Positions 51,870 to 60,598 of a stretch of DNA of 64,000 nt are shown piece by piece. The DNA is from Pseudomonas fluorescens. Its GTDB lineage: Bacteria > Pseudomonadota > Gammaproteobacteria > Pseudomonadales > Pseudomonadaceae. The stretch covers positions 5,937,501-6,001,500 of the forward strand of contig NZ_LR134318.1 in assembly GCF_900636825.1 (NCBI RefSeq). Reading direction: 5' to 3'. Every line of letters starts with the position of its first letter. Positions within the stretch are counted from its first letter, which is position 1. The notes beneath the pieces were generated by a model, which saw nothing but the letters and a program-made list of their open reading frames with translations, had not been told where the DNA came from and did not search any database. The position numbers and the translations under genes are program-made.

Positions 51870-54004
51870 CCTTTGCCGCGCCTGCGCTGACGGCGAGTGA
51901 TCAGCACTAAAGCGACAGCGACGATCAGCACAATCGACCCGGCCTGAACAGGCCATTTAAACGGTCGCAGCGTGGCGCGCACCGCATCAGTGATTTGAGT
52001 AACGTAACGTTTGTCAGCGTTAGCAAAATCCGGGAACTGGCACAGGCGACCGAAGTCGGCAGCCCACTCGACATAGGGGCCTTCTTTGACGTAGCGCTGG
52101 TAGAACGCACTCTGCTCAGCGGCGCTGCTGTTCCAGCCGGCAGCGGTACACAAAACTGCGGCGAACGCTTGGCTGGTGTGCGGCAAATTGTCGGCCGCTC
52201 GACTGGCCAAACCCGTGGCAACAAAGCGGTAGTGATAACGCTGATCCGGCTGCGCTGCGTTGGTCAGCTGACGTTGGACCTCTGCTTCGGACACAAGTGG
52301 GCCAGATTTCAATTCTGAGGATTCCAGACTGAAGTTCCCGTCAAACGTAGCGTAATCCGGGGCCATCTCGTAGCCGAGGATCTCCATGCCCCAATCTCGT
52401 GCTGCCTGAGCAGCCATAAACAGCCCTCTGGCCCGCGTGGTCGGCCACCATGCCGATTCAGCAGCGTGGCGCTGCTCGCCATAGAACCGGGCCTTGGTTT
52501 GCAAGTCGGGATTGTCGAAGTACGCGACCGCTTCCGCGTAATGCCCTTCGCGCAGCAAGCGGCGACCGAGCAGGTTGCGCAGGCGGGCGGCCACCGACAA
52601 CGGCACATAGTTGTCGCGTTCCTGCTGGGTCAGTGCCGGTGGAGCCGGGACATTCTCGTCGACGTATCGCTTGAGCTCATCGAGCGTCAGCACGCGTTCT
52701 GCGACCGTCGCCGCGTCGAACCAATACGTGCTGTTGCTTCGATACAACTGCACGAACGCCTGCAGATATTCACCACGATGTAACGCCAGAATCGCACTTT
52801 CGCCCTCGACGCGGCATTTGGGCTGAAGGCTTTCGTAAGCCCAGTCCGGCGTGCGCCGATAGCCCCAATTTTCCTGCTGCGGAAAGGCTTGCGCCGCTTT
52901 CGCATAGGCGGCGGCAGCGGCGGTTTTGTCACCGTCACGCACCGCCAGTTTCGCCCGCAGCCACCAAGCGAGTCCGCCCTCTCCAGCATTTTCGAGGAAG
53001 GCTTTGGCGCCAGCGTAATCACCCTGTTGATAACTCATGGCCGCCAGTCGATCAGCATTCTCGAGGCTGCCGCGAGTGCTGTTCTGCAGCAGCTTGACCA
53101 GTTTCTTTTCGTGGGTTGGCTCGTCGCCAAACGACCAGCCCTGACGGCTGACCAGCGATGCTGTAACCAGTTGCTGTACCGATTTGTGCTGAAGCAATTC
53201 GGCCAGTCTGGCCTCGGGCAATTCGGCCAGCTCATTCATCATTTGCTTGAGCGAGGTATAGCCCACCGCGGAACCGTGGAGGTTTTGGGCTTCATACAAT
53301 TCGATAGCGCTGCTCCAATCGCCCGCCGCACGCACGGCCTGCGCCTCTTCACCGAGACTGGCGACGCCCAGCTCCAGTGGATCGCTGAAACCGTCGATGC
53401 TCAATTGCCGGGCGTGACGGAACGCATCACGCGCTTGCTCCAGCGCCGCACTGGCATCTGCGGCGTCGCGACTCATGGCAAACCAGCTACGCCCCAGCGA
53501 GTAAGCCGCCCAAGTGCTGCGCAACGGGCGCTGATCTGCCGGCAGCGCCAGCAGTTGCTTGAAATACTCCACCGCGAGCTGATGATCGCCCGTCGCAAAC
53601 GCCACCGCTCCGGCCACATACAAGCGAACCTCCGCCGGCAGGCTCGCGCCCCGCTCTTCGACCTGACGCGCATCGGTCAGCCCGCGCAATTGCTTGACCA
53701 GCGCTTGTTGCTCGACGCTCAACCCGACCTGCTCGGCTTTGTCGCGCGCTTCAGCGGCGGCGTTTTCTTCGCCGTAGAGGTCGTTGGGATTGTGCGTCGC
53801 CGCAGTGACGTTATTCAGTCCGGCGATGGCTGTGCCGAGACGGCTGAGTTCGAAATTGAAGTTGCCCTCTGGCAGATCCGCCAGGGTCTGCCCGCGATTA
53901 TCGAGCAGCCGCAGCGGGAAATCCGGGCCGCAAGCCAGCGCCGAGCCCAGCGGCAGGCAGAGGCTCAGGCACAGCAGATGGCGGGGCCAGTTACGGGTCA
54001 ACAT
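51866..54004 (-). CDS. exported TPR-like protein with C-terminal membrane anchor
   Basis: A 712-residue protein that I cannot assign to a named family. The signal peptide (LLCLSLCLPLGSALA) is followed by CGPDFPLRLLDNRG. Helical repeats of TPR/Sel1 type run through much of the sequence (for example LPADQRPLRSTWAAYSLGRS, GDYAGAKAFLENAGEG, LLREGHYAEAVAYFDNP). Near the end a membrane helix (VQAGSIVLIVAVALVLI, about 686-702) is followed by RRQRRRG. It starts with GGAGG 6 bases before ATG 54004 and overlaps the upstream lipoprotein gene by 14 bases, so the two are co-translated and may form an envelope complex. Confidence 0.75.
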   Translation of the reverse strand: MLTRNWPRHLLCLSLCLPLGSALACGPDFPLRLLDNRGQTLADLPEGNFNFELSRLGTAIAGLNNVTAATHNPNDLYGEENAAAEARDKAEQVGLSVEQQALVKQLRGLTDARQVEERGASLPAEVRLYVAGAVAFATGDHQLAVEYFKQLLALPADQRPLRSTWAAYSLGRSWFAMSRDAADASAALEQARDAFRHARQLSIDGFSDPLELGVASLGEEAQAVRAAGDWSSAIELYEAQNLHGSAVGYTSLKQMMNELAELPEARLAELLQHKSVQQLVTASLVSRQGWSFGDEPTHEKKLVKLLQNSTRGSLENADRLAAMSYQQGDYAGAKAFLENAGEGGLAWWLRAKLAVRDGDKTAAAAAYAKAAQAFPQQENWGYRRTPDWAYESLQPKCRVEGESAILALHRGEYLQAFVQLYRSNSTYWFDAATVAERVLTLDELKRYVDENVPAPPALTQQERDNYVPLSVAARLRNLLGRRLLREGHYAEAVAYFDNPDLQTKARFYGEQRHAAESAWWPTTRARGLFMAAQAARDWGMEILGYEMAPDYATFDGNFSLESSELKSGPLVSEAEVQRQLTNAAQPDQRYHYRFVATGLASRAADNLPHTSQAFAAVLCTAAGWNSSAAEQSAFYQRYVKEGPYVEWAADFGRLCQFPDFANADKRYVTQITDAVRATLRPFKWPVQAGSIVLIVAVALVLITRRQRRRGKG

Positions 54005-55178
54005 GCGAACCTCCTTGATCAATGGTGGCGCAACGCGCCCAGCCGATGGCGCGCTGTCCACCTGCGGGCACGCGTCCGTCGCGCAGGCGGGTGAAGGTAA
54101 GCAGATCGGAGCTTTGTTGCAATGCATAACCGCCGAGGGCGTCGGCGCCTTCGCAGCCCTGCACCTTCAGGGTGATCCGCGCAGGCCACGCACGGTCGAG
54201 ATTGCCAGGGTTGTCGAGTTTGATGTCGTAGAGACCGTGCTGTTCGCTGAAGGTCACACCGAGCTGGCTGACCAGTTGATCGCCTCGCGCAACAGCGCGC
54301 AACGTGGTCAGACTCCATGCACGCCGGTCATTGGCCAGCGGCAGGCGAAACCAGATCAACCCGGCCAGGTTTTTTGGCGGGTCTTCGCGCAACGTCTTGG
54401 CCAGTTGGCTCAATTGCAACGGATCGGCGAGCAGCTCCCGGCGTTCACCCGCGCGCTCAAGCGACACTTCGCTTTCCACCACCGGAGCCCCGCCGTCATC
54501 CGGCAACAACGCCACGCCGTAGGCCGGCAATGCCAGATAGAACGGTTTATCGGTGATGCGCGACCAGGCTTTGGCCCATTTCAATGCCTGATCCGAATCA
54601 AACAAACCACGGCGTGGATCGCTGACGGCGTGAACCTGCAACACGCTGCTGTCAACGGCCTGCAGAAGCGCCGGCAGTTGCGCACTATCGAGCCAGGCCG
54701 GCAGTGCGGTGATGCTCAACGCTAGCGTCCGCGGAAGCGCCGAGCGCAGTTGGCTGAGCAATTCAGAATAATCGGCCAGCCGCGCCTTGCCGGCATCGTG
54801 ATCGATTTCCACGCCGCTCAGCGTCAGGCCCTGCGCCTGCCAATCGGCGAGCGTCTGCAAGATCTGCGCGGTGACTTGATCACGATCCAGCGACTTGAGC
54901 TGGCCGTCGAGACGCACTACGGCGATCAACGGACGGCCGTCGGCCTTCAAGCGTGGCGCATCGATTCGCGCCCGGCTCCATCCCGCATGGGGAAAGGCTT
55001 GCAACGCAAGCACGCGCAGGGTCGAGAAATCATCCCGGCTATCGCGCAATGCCGCGTCATGGGCGGGTGTCCATTGGCGTTGCCAGATATACAGTTGTTG
55101 ATCGAGCGGCTGCGCGACATGGGGTTCACACCCCGCAAGCAGTAACACCGTAAGCATCGCCGTCAAAACGAACCGCAT
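53991..55178 (-). CDS. DUF3142 lipoprotein
   Basis: A 395-residue lipoprotein. The lipobox LLLAGC gives an acylated Cys at about residue 17. The body is a glycosidase-like barrel of the DUF3142 family: LYIWQRQWTPAHDAAL, LTLSGVEIDHDAGKARLADYSELLSQLR with the expected acidic residues, LALSITALPAWLD, and KPFYLALPAYGVALL. The C-terminal part resembles a carbohydrate-binding beta domain. Enzymatic activity is not known. ATG 55178 has GGAG 11 bases ahead. It overlaps the next gene by 14 bases. Confidence 0.82.
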   Translation of the reverse strand: MRFVLTAMLTVLLLAGCEPHVAQPLDQQLYIWQRQWTPAHDAALRDSRDDFSTLRVLALQAFPHAGWSRARIDAPRLKADGRPLIAVVRLDGQLKSLDRDQVTAQILQTLADWQAQGLTLSGVEIDHDAGKARLADYSELLSQLRSALPRTLALSITALPAWLDSAQLPALLQAVDSSVLQVHAVSDPRRGLFDSDQALKWAKAWSRITDKPFYLALPAYGVALLPDDGGAPVVESEVSLERAGERRELLADPLQLSQLAKTLREDPPKNLAGLIWFRLPLANDRRAWSLTTLRAVARGDQLVSQLGVTFSEQHGLYDIKLDNPGNLDRAWPARITLKVQGCEGADALGGYALQQSSDLLTFTRLRDGRVPAGGQRAIGWARCATIDQGGSHVDP

Positions 55179-55228
55179 CAAATCGCCAACTCCGCCAAGA
55201 CAAAACCCCAGCCTACACAAATCCCCTG

Positions 55229-55316
55229 TAGGAGCTGTCGAGTGAAACGAGGCTGCGATCTTTTGATCTAGTTTTCAAACTCAGAATCAAAAGATCGCAG
55301 CGTGCCGCAGCTCCTA
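55229..55316. repeat. REP element, GATCGCAGCCT family, reaching into a coding end
   Basis: TAGGAGCTG at 55229 and CAGCTCCTA ending at 55316 are the outer arms; GGCTGCGATCTTTTGAT and ATCAAAAGATCGCAGCG the inner ones, with several mismatches. The right end supplies the TAG stop codon of the methyltransferase gene (55314-55316). Confidence 0.85.
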
Positions 55317-56153
55317 CGGGAATGTTGCCGGTTTGCGGGCGATGATCACTTGGCTTTTTGCGACAACCGCATCCAGGGCCTGCTTGATTTGCGCGCCGCG
55401 CGGAGAGTTCAGCACGGCCTGCCAGGTGTCGGCCCAGTGATTGAGCAACGGATGATCCGGATTGCTGAATTCGACCTTGGCTTCCCAGAACAGCAACATC
55501 CACATCGACCAATAAAAACCGTACTGGTCGTGACTGATGACCTCCAGCCCCGCGTCGCTGACCATGGCCTTGAACTGCTCTTCGCTGATGATGCGAATGT
55601 GGTTCGGCTTCTGGAAATACTCCGCCGCGGCGATGTCTTTTTGCAGGTCTTCGGAGCTTGGGTGCGGCACGCTCAGCAGATACAGCGCGCCCGGTTTGCC
55701 AACGCGCACCAGCTCGGCAAGAAACTGCGCCGGATCGTCGACGTGCTCGATGACTTCGGTGGAAACCACGCGCGTGGCCGTCGCGTCGGCAATCGGCAGC
55801 GGATTGCAGTCGGTCACATGGCATTCAATGTCCCGCGCCGGGGTATCGCCGAGCCGCTGACGGGTCGCTTCGACCTTGGCGCCATCGATGTCGGCGATGA
55901 TGATCTTCGCCCCGCGCATGCCACAGAAATGCACGTTGCCACCGTCGCCACAACCGACATCGAGCAACGTGTCGTCGGCCGTCACCGGGAAGCCCTTGAA
56001 CAGCTCGCCGGTTTCTTGATTGAACCAGCCACTGAGCATCGCATCGTGCAGGCCGAGCATGTAAGGGTCGGTTTTCTCCGCAGTCGCTGCAACCGGCTGC
56101 GCGGGCGCGGGTGCAGGCGTGCCCGCCGTGAGTTTCTTCAAAAGGCTCAGCAT
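55314..56153 (-). CDS. class I SAM-dependent methyltransferase of the LPS locus
   Basis: A 279-residue methyltransferase. After a Pro/Ala-rich N-terminus (about 10-25), the SAM site LLDVGCGDGGNVHFCG is near 63-78, the acidic ribose-binding end of strand 2 is IIIADIDGAKVEA, and STEVIEHVDDPAQFLAELVRVGKPGALYLLSVP is motif II/III. The C-terminus ends RKPATFP with its stop inside a REP element. It is last in a minus-strand operon with an acyltransferase and two glycosyltransferases (7-base overlap). It probably methylates a terminal or side rhamnose of the common polysaccharide, by analogy with the PA5455-PA5459 block. GGAG lies ahead of ATG 56153. Confidence 0.85.
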   Translation of the reverse strand: MLSLLKKLTAGTPAPAPAQPVAATAEKTDPYMLGLHDAMLSGWFNQETGELFKGFPVTADDTLLDVGCGDGGNVHFCGMRGAKIIIADIDGAKVEATRQRLGDTPARDIECHVTDCNPLPIADATATRVVSTEVIEHVDDPAQFLAELVRVGKPGALYLLSVPHPSSEDLQKDIAAAEYFQKPNHIRIISEEQFKAMVSDAGLEVISHDQYGFYWSMWMLLFWEAKVEFSNPDHPLLNHWADTWQAVLNSPRGAQIKQALDAVVAKSQVIIARKPATFP

Positions 56154-57301
56154 GAGGTGGCTCCAGTGGATGTGACGGCGGCTCGCGAGGTACCGAGGCG
56201 TTTGACCAGCGCGGTACCGCGATTGCGCATGGGCATTTCGATGAAGCGGTAATTGAGTTCACTCAGCAGCACGATCAGGCCGAACGCCAGCAGCAGCGTG
56301 ACGATCGGATGACCGGCAGGGCTCGGCAGACCGGCACTCTGCAATCGAAAGACCAGCTCACGCACGAGTTGATAGGCCGGAATATGAATCAGATAAATCC
56401 CGTATGAGCGGCTGCCCACCCAGGCCAACACACGTTGCACGCCGCCAGCCGGCATCAGGTAATCGCGGTTGTACGAAGCGATCCACACCAGCACCGCGCT
56501 AAGCACGGCAATCACGCCGATGCGGTAATTGACGAAGGTAAAACGGTCGGTGGCCATGTAGCTCAGCAGCAAACCGATCACCATCAACACGCCTACGCCC
56601 GCCCATGGTCGGCGCAACAACGTCGGCTGCCAGCGCTGATAGCTTGGTTGCGCGCTCCACATGGCCAGCAACACACCCAGCGCCAGCGCATCGGTGCGCA
56701 CCACCATCAGCAGCGGTGTCCGCAAGGTGAATAACTGCACCGCGACCAACGCCAGCAACGCCCAGACCAGATGCTTGCGACAGACCATGATCAACAGCGG
56801 GAACAGCAGATAAAACTGCTCCTCCAGGGAAAGGCTCCAATAGACAAAACTGCTGCCGTATTCGTAATGGAAGAAGCTGTCGGCGAAACGGAAATTGGCG
56901 TACTGGAAGATTCCCGCCAGGGTCGCTTGCAGATTCGCCGCCAGCGTCCCGAATGCCCCCGAACGGTTGAGGAACAGGCACGCCAGCAGCATCAGCGCCA
57001 GCCACAACCAGGCCGAGGGCAATAACCGAAACGCTCGGCGCAACCAGAAATCACGCGTCTGCTGCCAATATTCCTGGCGCGTGGTGCAGCCTCTCAGCGC
57101 TGGAATCAGGCTGCGGGCGATGACAAAACCGGAGATAGCGAAAAACAGATCGACGCCCCACCAGGGTTGCGCCCAGGCATGGATCTTTTCCAGCAACGGC
57201 ACCGGATCCGTGAACAGGCTGCCCTGCAAGTGATGGAACAGCACACCGAGCACGGCGATGGCGCGCATCACCTCGATATCCATGATCCGTTTGCCGCTCA
57301 T
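56147..57301 (-). CDS. membrane acyltransferase (OafA-type)
   Basis: A 384-residue acyltransferase 3 family protein with about ten membrane helices. Family marks: DIEVMRAIAVLGVLFHHL at 8-25 with the catalytic-type histidines, WWGVDLFFAISGFVIARSLI, YWSLSLEEQFYLLFPL, RTDALALGVLLAMW, and RSYGIYLIHIPAYQLV. Such enzymes O-acetylate sugars of LPS or other glycans. It overlaps the glycosyltransferase upstream by 4 bases and the methyltransferase downstream by 7. Confidence 0.9.
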   Translation of the reverse strand: MSGKRIMDIEVMRAIAVLGVLFHHLQGSLFTDPVPLLEKIHAWAQPWWGVDLFFAISGFVIARSLIPALRGCTTRQEYWQQTRDFWLRRAFRLLPSAWLWLALMLLACLFLNRSGAFGTLAANLQATLAGIFQYANFRFADSFFHYEYGSSFVYWSLSLEEQFYLLFPLLIMVCRKHLVWALLALVAVQLFTLRTPLLMVVRTDALALGVLLAMWSAQPSYQRWQPTLLRRPWAGVGVLMVIGLLLSYMATDRFTFVNYRIGVIAVLSAVLVWIASYNRDYLMPAGGVQRVLAWVGSRSYGIYLIHIPAYQLVRELVFRLQSAGLPSPAGHPIVTLLLAFGLIVLLSELNYRFIEMPMRNRGTALVKRLGTSRAAVTSTGATSC

Positions 57302-58599
57302 GCTTCAGGGGTTTCCGCGACGGCTGCATGGGGTTCAAGCACCTGCGTCAGGAACATCTGCAAACGCTGCTCGGCGACGGTCTGGCTGCAGAATCCTTGC
57401 AAGCTGTCGACGGCTTGCGCTGACATTTGCGCATAGCGCGCCGGGTGATTTTTTGCCACGGCGTAACTGGCTTGATAAGCCTGGCACAACGACGCCCAGT
57501 TGGTTACGTAGCGCAACGTGCGGAAGGCCTTGCGTGGATCGTGAGGCCAGGCAGTCAGTTCGTCGGTGGAGTCGATCAGGAATGCGTTAGCGGTGCTCAG
57601 GTAATCGATCATCGCAGTGGTGCGCGGAGCCACGGCCGGCTTGCCGCAGGACATGAATTCCATCAGCGGCAGGCACTGACCCTCGCCACAAGATGTGTTC
57701 ACCACGTAGCGAGTCGCTTGGACCAGGCGTTCATAATCCGGATCGGCGAGGTAGCCGTAGATCAATACGATGCGGCAGCGGTAAGACTGGTTTTTGTACA
57801 AGTGATGGAGAATGTCGCTGAGCGCTTCCTCGGCATCGTGATGGGTGAGTTTGAGCACCAGCGTGGCGTCATCGACGTCGCGAAAACTGACGCAGAAAGC
57901 GCTGAGCATGTCTTCCCAGTTCTTGCGTCCGTCGCCGGGGTTGAATACCGAGGTGTACACCACGCCGTCGAGCAACAGTTCCTGTTCGGCGGCCGGCGCG
58001 GAAAAATTGATGCCGCTGCCACTGCGCAAATGTTTGGGGCCGAACGCATTCAAATCGAGGGTACGACTGTCGGCTACGAGGCCCTTGATCTTCAGGCGAA
58101 ACGACGTGCTCAGCGCTTGCCCCTGCAACTGCGTGCCCCGCGCCGCAAAGCGATCCCAGACTGGGGCAGGCACGGCGACGATCGGATAATCGGCGCCCAT
58201 CGCTTCGCGCACCGCGTTAACGGTGTAGCTGGAATGGGTAATCGCCGCACCGCAGGCACCCAAAACGCTGCGCCAATCGTTACTCGGCTCACCGGCAAAC
58301 GGCTCGTTGGGGATAGTGCTGAATTCCCAGGCAAACACCGGCAGCGTCGGACACGCCAGATGCACCGGGGTGCGGTGCGGCGGCGAGAATGACAAAAAGA
58401 CGCAAGGCTCGCCCCGGCTCAAGCATTCCAGATAGAGCGCATCGACTTCCGCCTGCGGATCGCGCACTTCCACCACTCGTCCGAGTCGTTCGAGCACCGG
58501 GCGATATTCCTTGAGCACGAAGTAATAGCTGTATTCCGAACGCCCGAGGTTCTGCGCAATGGTGTGCTGGTTGGTTTCCGAATGAATAATGATCAGCAT
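57298..58599 (-). CDS. glycosyltransferase, second of a paralogous pair
   Basis: A 433-residue GT-B type glycosyltransferase. The N-terminus NLGRSEYSYYFVLKEYRPVL is nearly the same as in the upstream gene, and FNPGDGRKNWEDMLSAFC, YGYLADPDYERLVQATRYVVNTSCGEGQCLPLMEFMSCGKPAVAP are the donor-binding signatures of the GT4-like group, with the Glu of GEGQCLPLMEF and EFMSCGKP. It lacks the insertion of about 100 residues seen in its paralogue. It likely builds or finishes the D-rhamnan chain. 7-base overlap upstream and 4-base overlap downstream. Confidence 0.87.
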   Translation of the reverse strand: MLIIIHSETNQHTIAQNLGRSEYSYYFVLKEYRPVLERLGRVVEVRDPQAEVDALYLECLSRGEPCVFLSFSPPHRTPVHLACPTLPVFAWEFSTIPNEPFAGEPSNDWRSVLGACGAAITHSSYTVNAVREAMGADYPIVAVPAPVWDRFAARGTQLQGQALSTSFRLKIKGLVADSRTLDLNAFGPKHLRSGSGINFSAPAAEQELLLDGVVYTSVFNPGDGRKNWEDMLSAFCVSFRDVDDATLVLKLTHHDAEEALSDILHHLYKNQSYRCRIVLIYGYLADPDYERLVQATRYVVNTSCGEGQCLPLMEFMSCGKPAVAPRTTAMIDYLSTANAFLIDSTDELTAWPHDPRKAFRTLRYVTNWASLCQAYQASYAVAKNHPARYAQMSAQAVDSLQGFCSQTVAEQRLQMFLTQVLEPHAAVAETPEA

Positions 58600-60170
58600 G
58601 AGGCGTTGTCCGTCACTGGCGCAGCGTCCGTCGCTTGCGAGGCAAGCCCGAAGAAGTCCGCCAGACGTTTTTGCACTGGGGCAAACGCGCAGTAGTCGTG
58701 CATGCGCTGCACGGCGGCCGCCGACATCCGCTCATAGTCCTGCGGTTGCGCCTTGGCCATGTGGTAACTGCGTTCATAGGCGCTTTTCAGCGAGCCCCAA
58801 TCGGGACGATAGCGCAGCGTGCGATAAATGATCCGCGTGTCCTGCGGCCAGATCGTCAGCTCCTCGCTGGAGCCGACCACGAACGCCAGCGACTCATCGA
58901 TGTAGTCTTCCATCGCCGTGTGATCCGGCGCGATCACCGGTTTGCCGCTGGACATGAATTCCATCAACGGCAGGCACAGACCTTCGCAGCGCGAGGCATT
59001 GACGTAGTAACTGGCCGCCTCATAAAGCTTCGCGTACTGCGCATCGTCAAGGTAACCGTGCATCACCACCACGCGGCAGGTGAACGGCGTGAGCTGCGCG
59101 AGCAAGGTCATCAATTCGGTGTAGTAGGACGCCAGATCGTTCTGGGTGATTTTCAGCACCAACGTCGCGTCGGCGGTTTCACGAAACGCCCAGCAGAACG
59201 CGGTGATCAGTTGATGCCAGTTCTTGCGGCCATCCTTGGGATTGAACACGGTGACGTAAACCACGCCGTCGACCTGAATGTCGACCACCGCGGTGGTGTC
59301 CGGCAAATCCAGCGGTACCGGTTCGATGACCGGCGCCGGCAACGCACCACAAACCGTTGGCAGACGTTGCTCGAGCCAGCCGTGCAGGTTGTCCGGCAGC
59401 AGATCGCGAATGCCTTCCCAATACCAGTTGGAAAGATATTTGACCCGCGGCACGGCTGGCGTTTGCTCGTGCCCGCGGTTCAGCGCCCACAGACGCAGGT
59501 AATGCCGGGCAATGACTAAGCGCCGCTTGAGGGTCAGCGGCGGCGGGCGCGCGGCTTCGAGTTCGGCGGCCAGCGCGGCCTCCTCTTCCGGCGTCAGCGG
59601 CGTTGGAATCAATGCATCGGCTGTAAGGCCGAGTGTGCGGGTATCGAAGATGCAGCCCTTGATTGCCAGGGTCGCGCCCGGATTCACCGGCACTGGCGCA
59701 TGTTGCTGACGAATGCCCGCGAAGTTCTCCCACAGCGGCGTCGGCAACACCAGCACCGGGAAGTCTTCGCCCATGGCCCGGCGAATGGCGCGAGCCGTGT
59801 GGCTGGACAAGGTGATCACCCGGCCCTGACGCGCGAGCATTTGCGTCCAGTCCTGACGCGGGTCGTTGTCCCACTGCTCATCAGGGATCGAATCGAATTC
59901 CCAGGCCACCACGCAAATCGTCGGGCATTGCAGATCGACCGGGGTTTTCTGCGGCGGGGTGAAGGACAGAAACACACTGTCTTCGCCCGCAGCGAGCAGC
60001 TGTCGGTACAGCGCGTCGACCTCGGCGGTGGACGCCACCACATGCACTCGGCCAAGGCTTTCCAGCACCGGGCGATAAGCCTTGAGCACAAAGTAATAGC
60101 TGTATTCGGGACGCCCCAGGCTTTGGCTGATGGAGCTGTCGTTGACGTCCGAGAAGAGAATGAAATTCAT
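58593..60170 (-). CDS. glycosyltransferase, first of a paralogous pair
   Basis: A 525-residue GT-B type glycosyltransferase. SLGRPEYSYYFVLKAYRPVL at the start and FNPKDGRKNWHQLITAFC, HGYLDDAQYAKLYEAASYYVN and CEGLCLPLMEFMSSGKPVIAP at the end match the next gene, so the two arose by duplication. An extra segment at about 190-295 (PTPLTPEEEAALAAELEAARPPP, then RHYLRLWALNRG) is unique to this copy. ATG 60170 has GGGA 7 bases ahead; the open frame runs 13 residues further without a site. First gene of the minus-strand LPS operon. Confidence 0.85.
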   Translation of the reverse strand: MNFILFSDVNDSSISQSLGRPEYSYYFVLKAYRPVLESLGRVHVVASTAEVDALYRQLLAAGEDSVFLSFTPPQKTPVDLQCPTICVVAWEFDSIPDEQWDNDPRQDWTQMLARQGRVITLSSHTARAIRRAMGEDFPVLVLPTPLWENFAGIRQQHAPVPVNPGATLAIKGCIFDTRTLGLTADALIPTPLTPEEEAALAAELEAARPPPLTLKRRLVIARHYLRLWALNRGHEQTPAVPRVKYLSNWYWEGIRDLLPDNLHGWLEQRLPTVCGALPAPVIEPVPLDLPDTTAVVDIQVDGVVYVTVFNPKDGRKNWHQLITAFCWAFRETADATLVLKITQNDLASYYTELMTLLAQLTPFTCRVVVMHGYLDDAQYAKLYEAASYYVNASRCEGLCLPLMEFMSSGKPVIAPDHTAMEDYIDESLAFVVGSSEELTIWPQDTRIIYRTLRYRPDWGSLKSAYERSYHMAKAQPQDYERMSAAAVQRMHDYCAFAPVQKRLADFFGLASQATDAAPVTDNASC

Positions 60171-60598
60171 GGCATCCCACGATGAAAACTGCCGTCCTGG
60201 CGCCTTCATGCTATTGACGGTTCAGCCTTGGATCGAGTCGGTAGCACCGTTCTCGTCCTGGGTCATGAAGCGCGTCTTCGTTCTTGTTTTAGTGGTCGGT
60301 TTCACCCTGCGTCGCGGTCCGCGAAACCCTGTCCGATTTGCGCGACGAGGGGCATTCTAAACACATCCATCGAGGATCCGGGAACCGTCCGACGAGAATA
60401 AATCAGGCTACGCTGACGAGAACTGACCAGTCACGGTTGGACCTGTTGAAATTGCGGCGCAATTGGCACAGATTGGCAACCAAACAACTACAACAATGAC
60501 TTCGCCCCTGATCTGGCCGGTTTTTTCCTCCGGTCTGACAGACTTCCCCTCAAAGCTTGTGGGAAAGTGGCGCAAGTCCAGGACCAAGGGGTCGCTGT
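60171..60598. other. 428-base divergent promoter region of the LPS locus
   Basis: No gene is credible here. The region is less GC-rich than its surroundings near 60395-60500 and must contain promoters for the glycosyltransferase operon and for rmd. TTGGCACAGATTGGCAA at 60463-60479 looks like a sigma-54 site but its spacing is one base short. GTCGGTAGCACC at 60237-60248 loosely recalls an ops element. Neither is convincing. Confidence 0.4.

Noticed and set aside
60237..60248. ops/JUMPstart-like element in the LPS promoter region
   Set aside because: Only a loose match (GTCGGTAGCACC) and about 350 bases from rmd. Pseudomonas LPS loci are not known to need it.
60130..60360. Small plus-strand open frame of 76 codons between the LPS operons
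   Set aside because: Starts inside the opposite glycosyltransferase gene, lacks a ribosome site, and the peptide is Arg-rich without family features.
60463..60479. Sigma-54 promoter TTGGCAC...TGGCAA before rmd
   Set aside because: The distance between GG and GC elements is one base shorter than the strict -24/-12 spacing, and no enhancer-binding protein gene is near.
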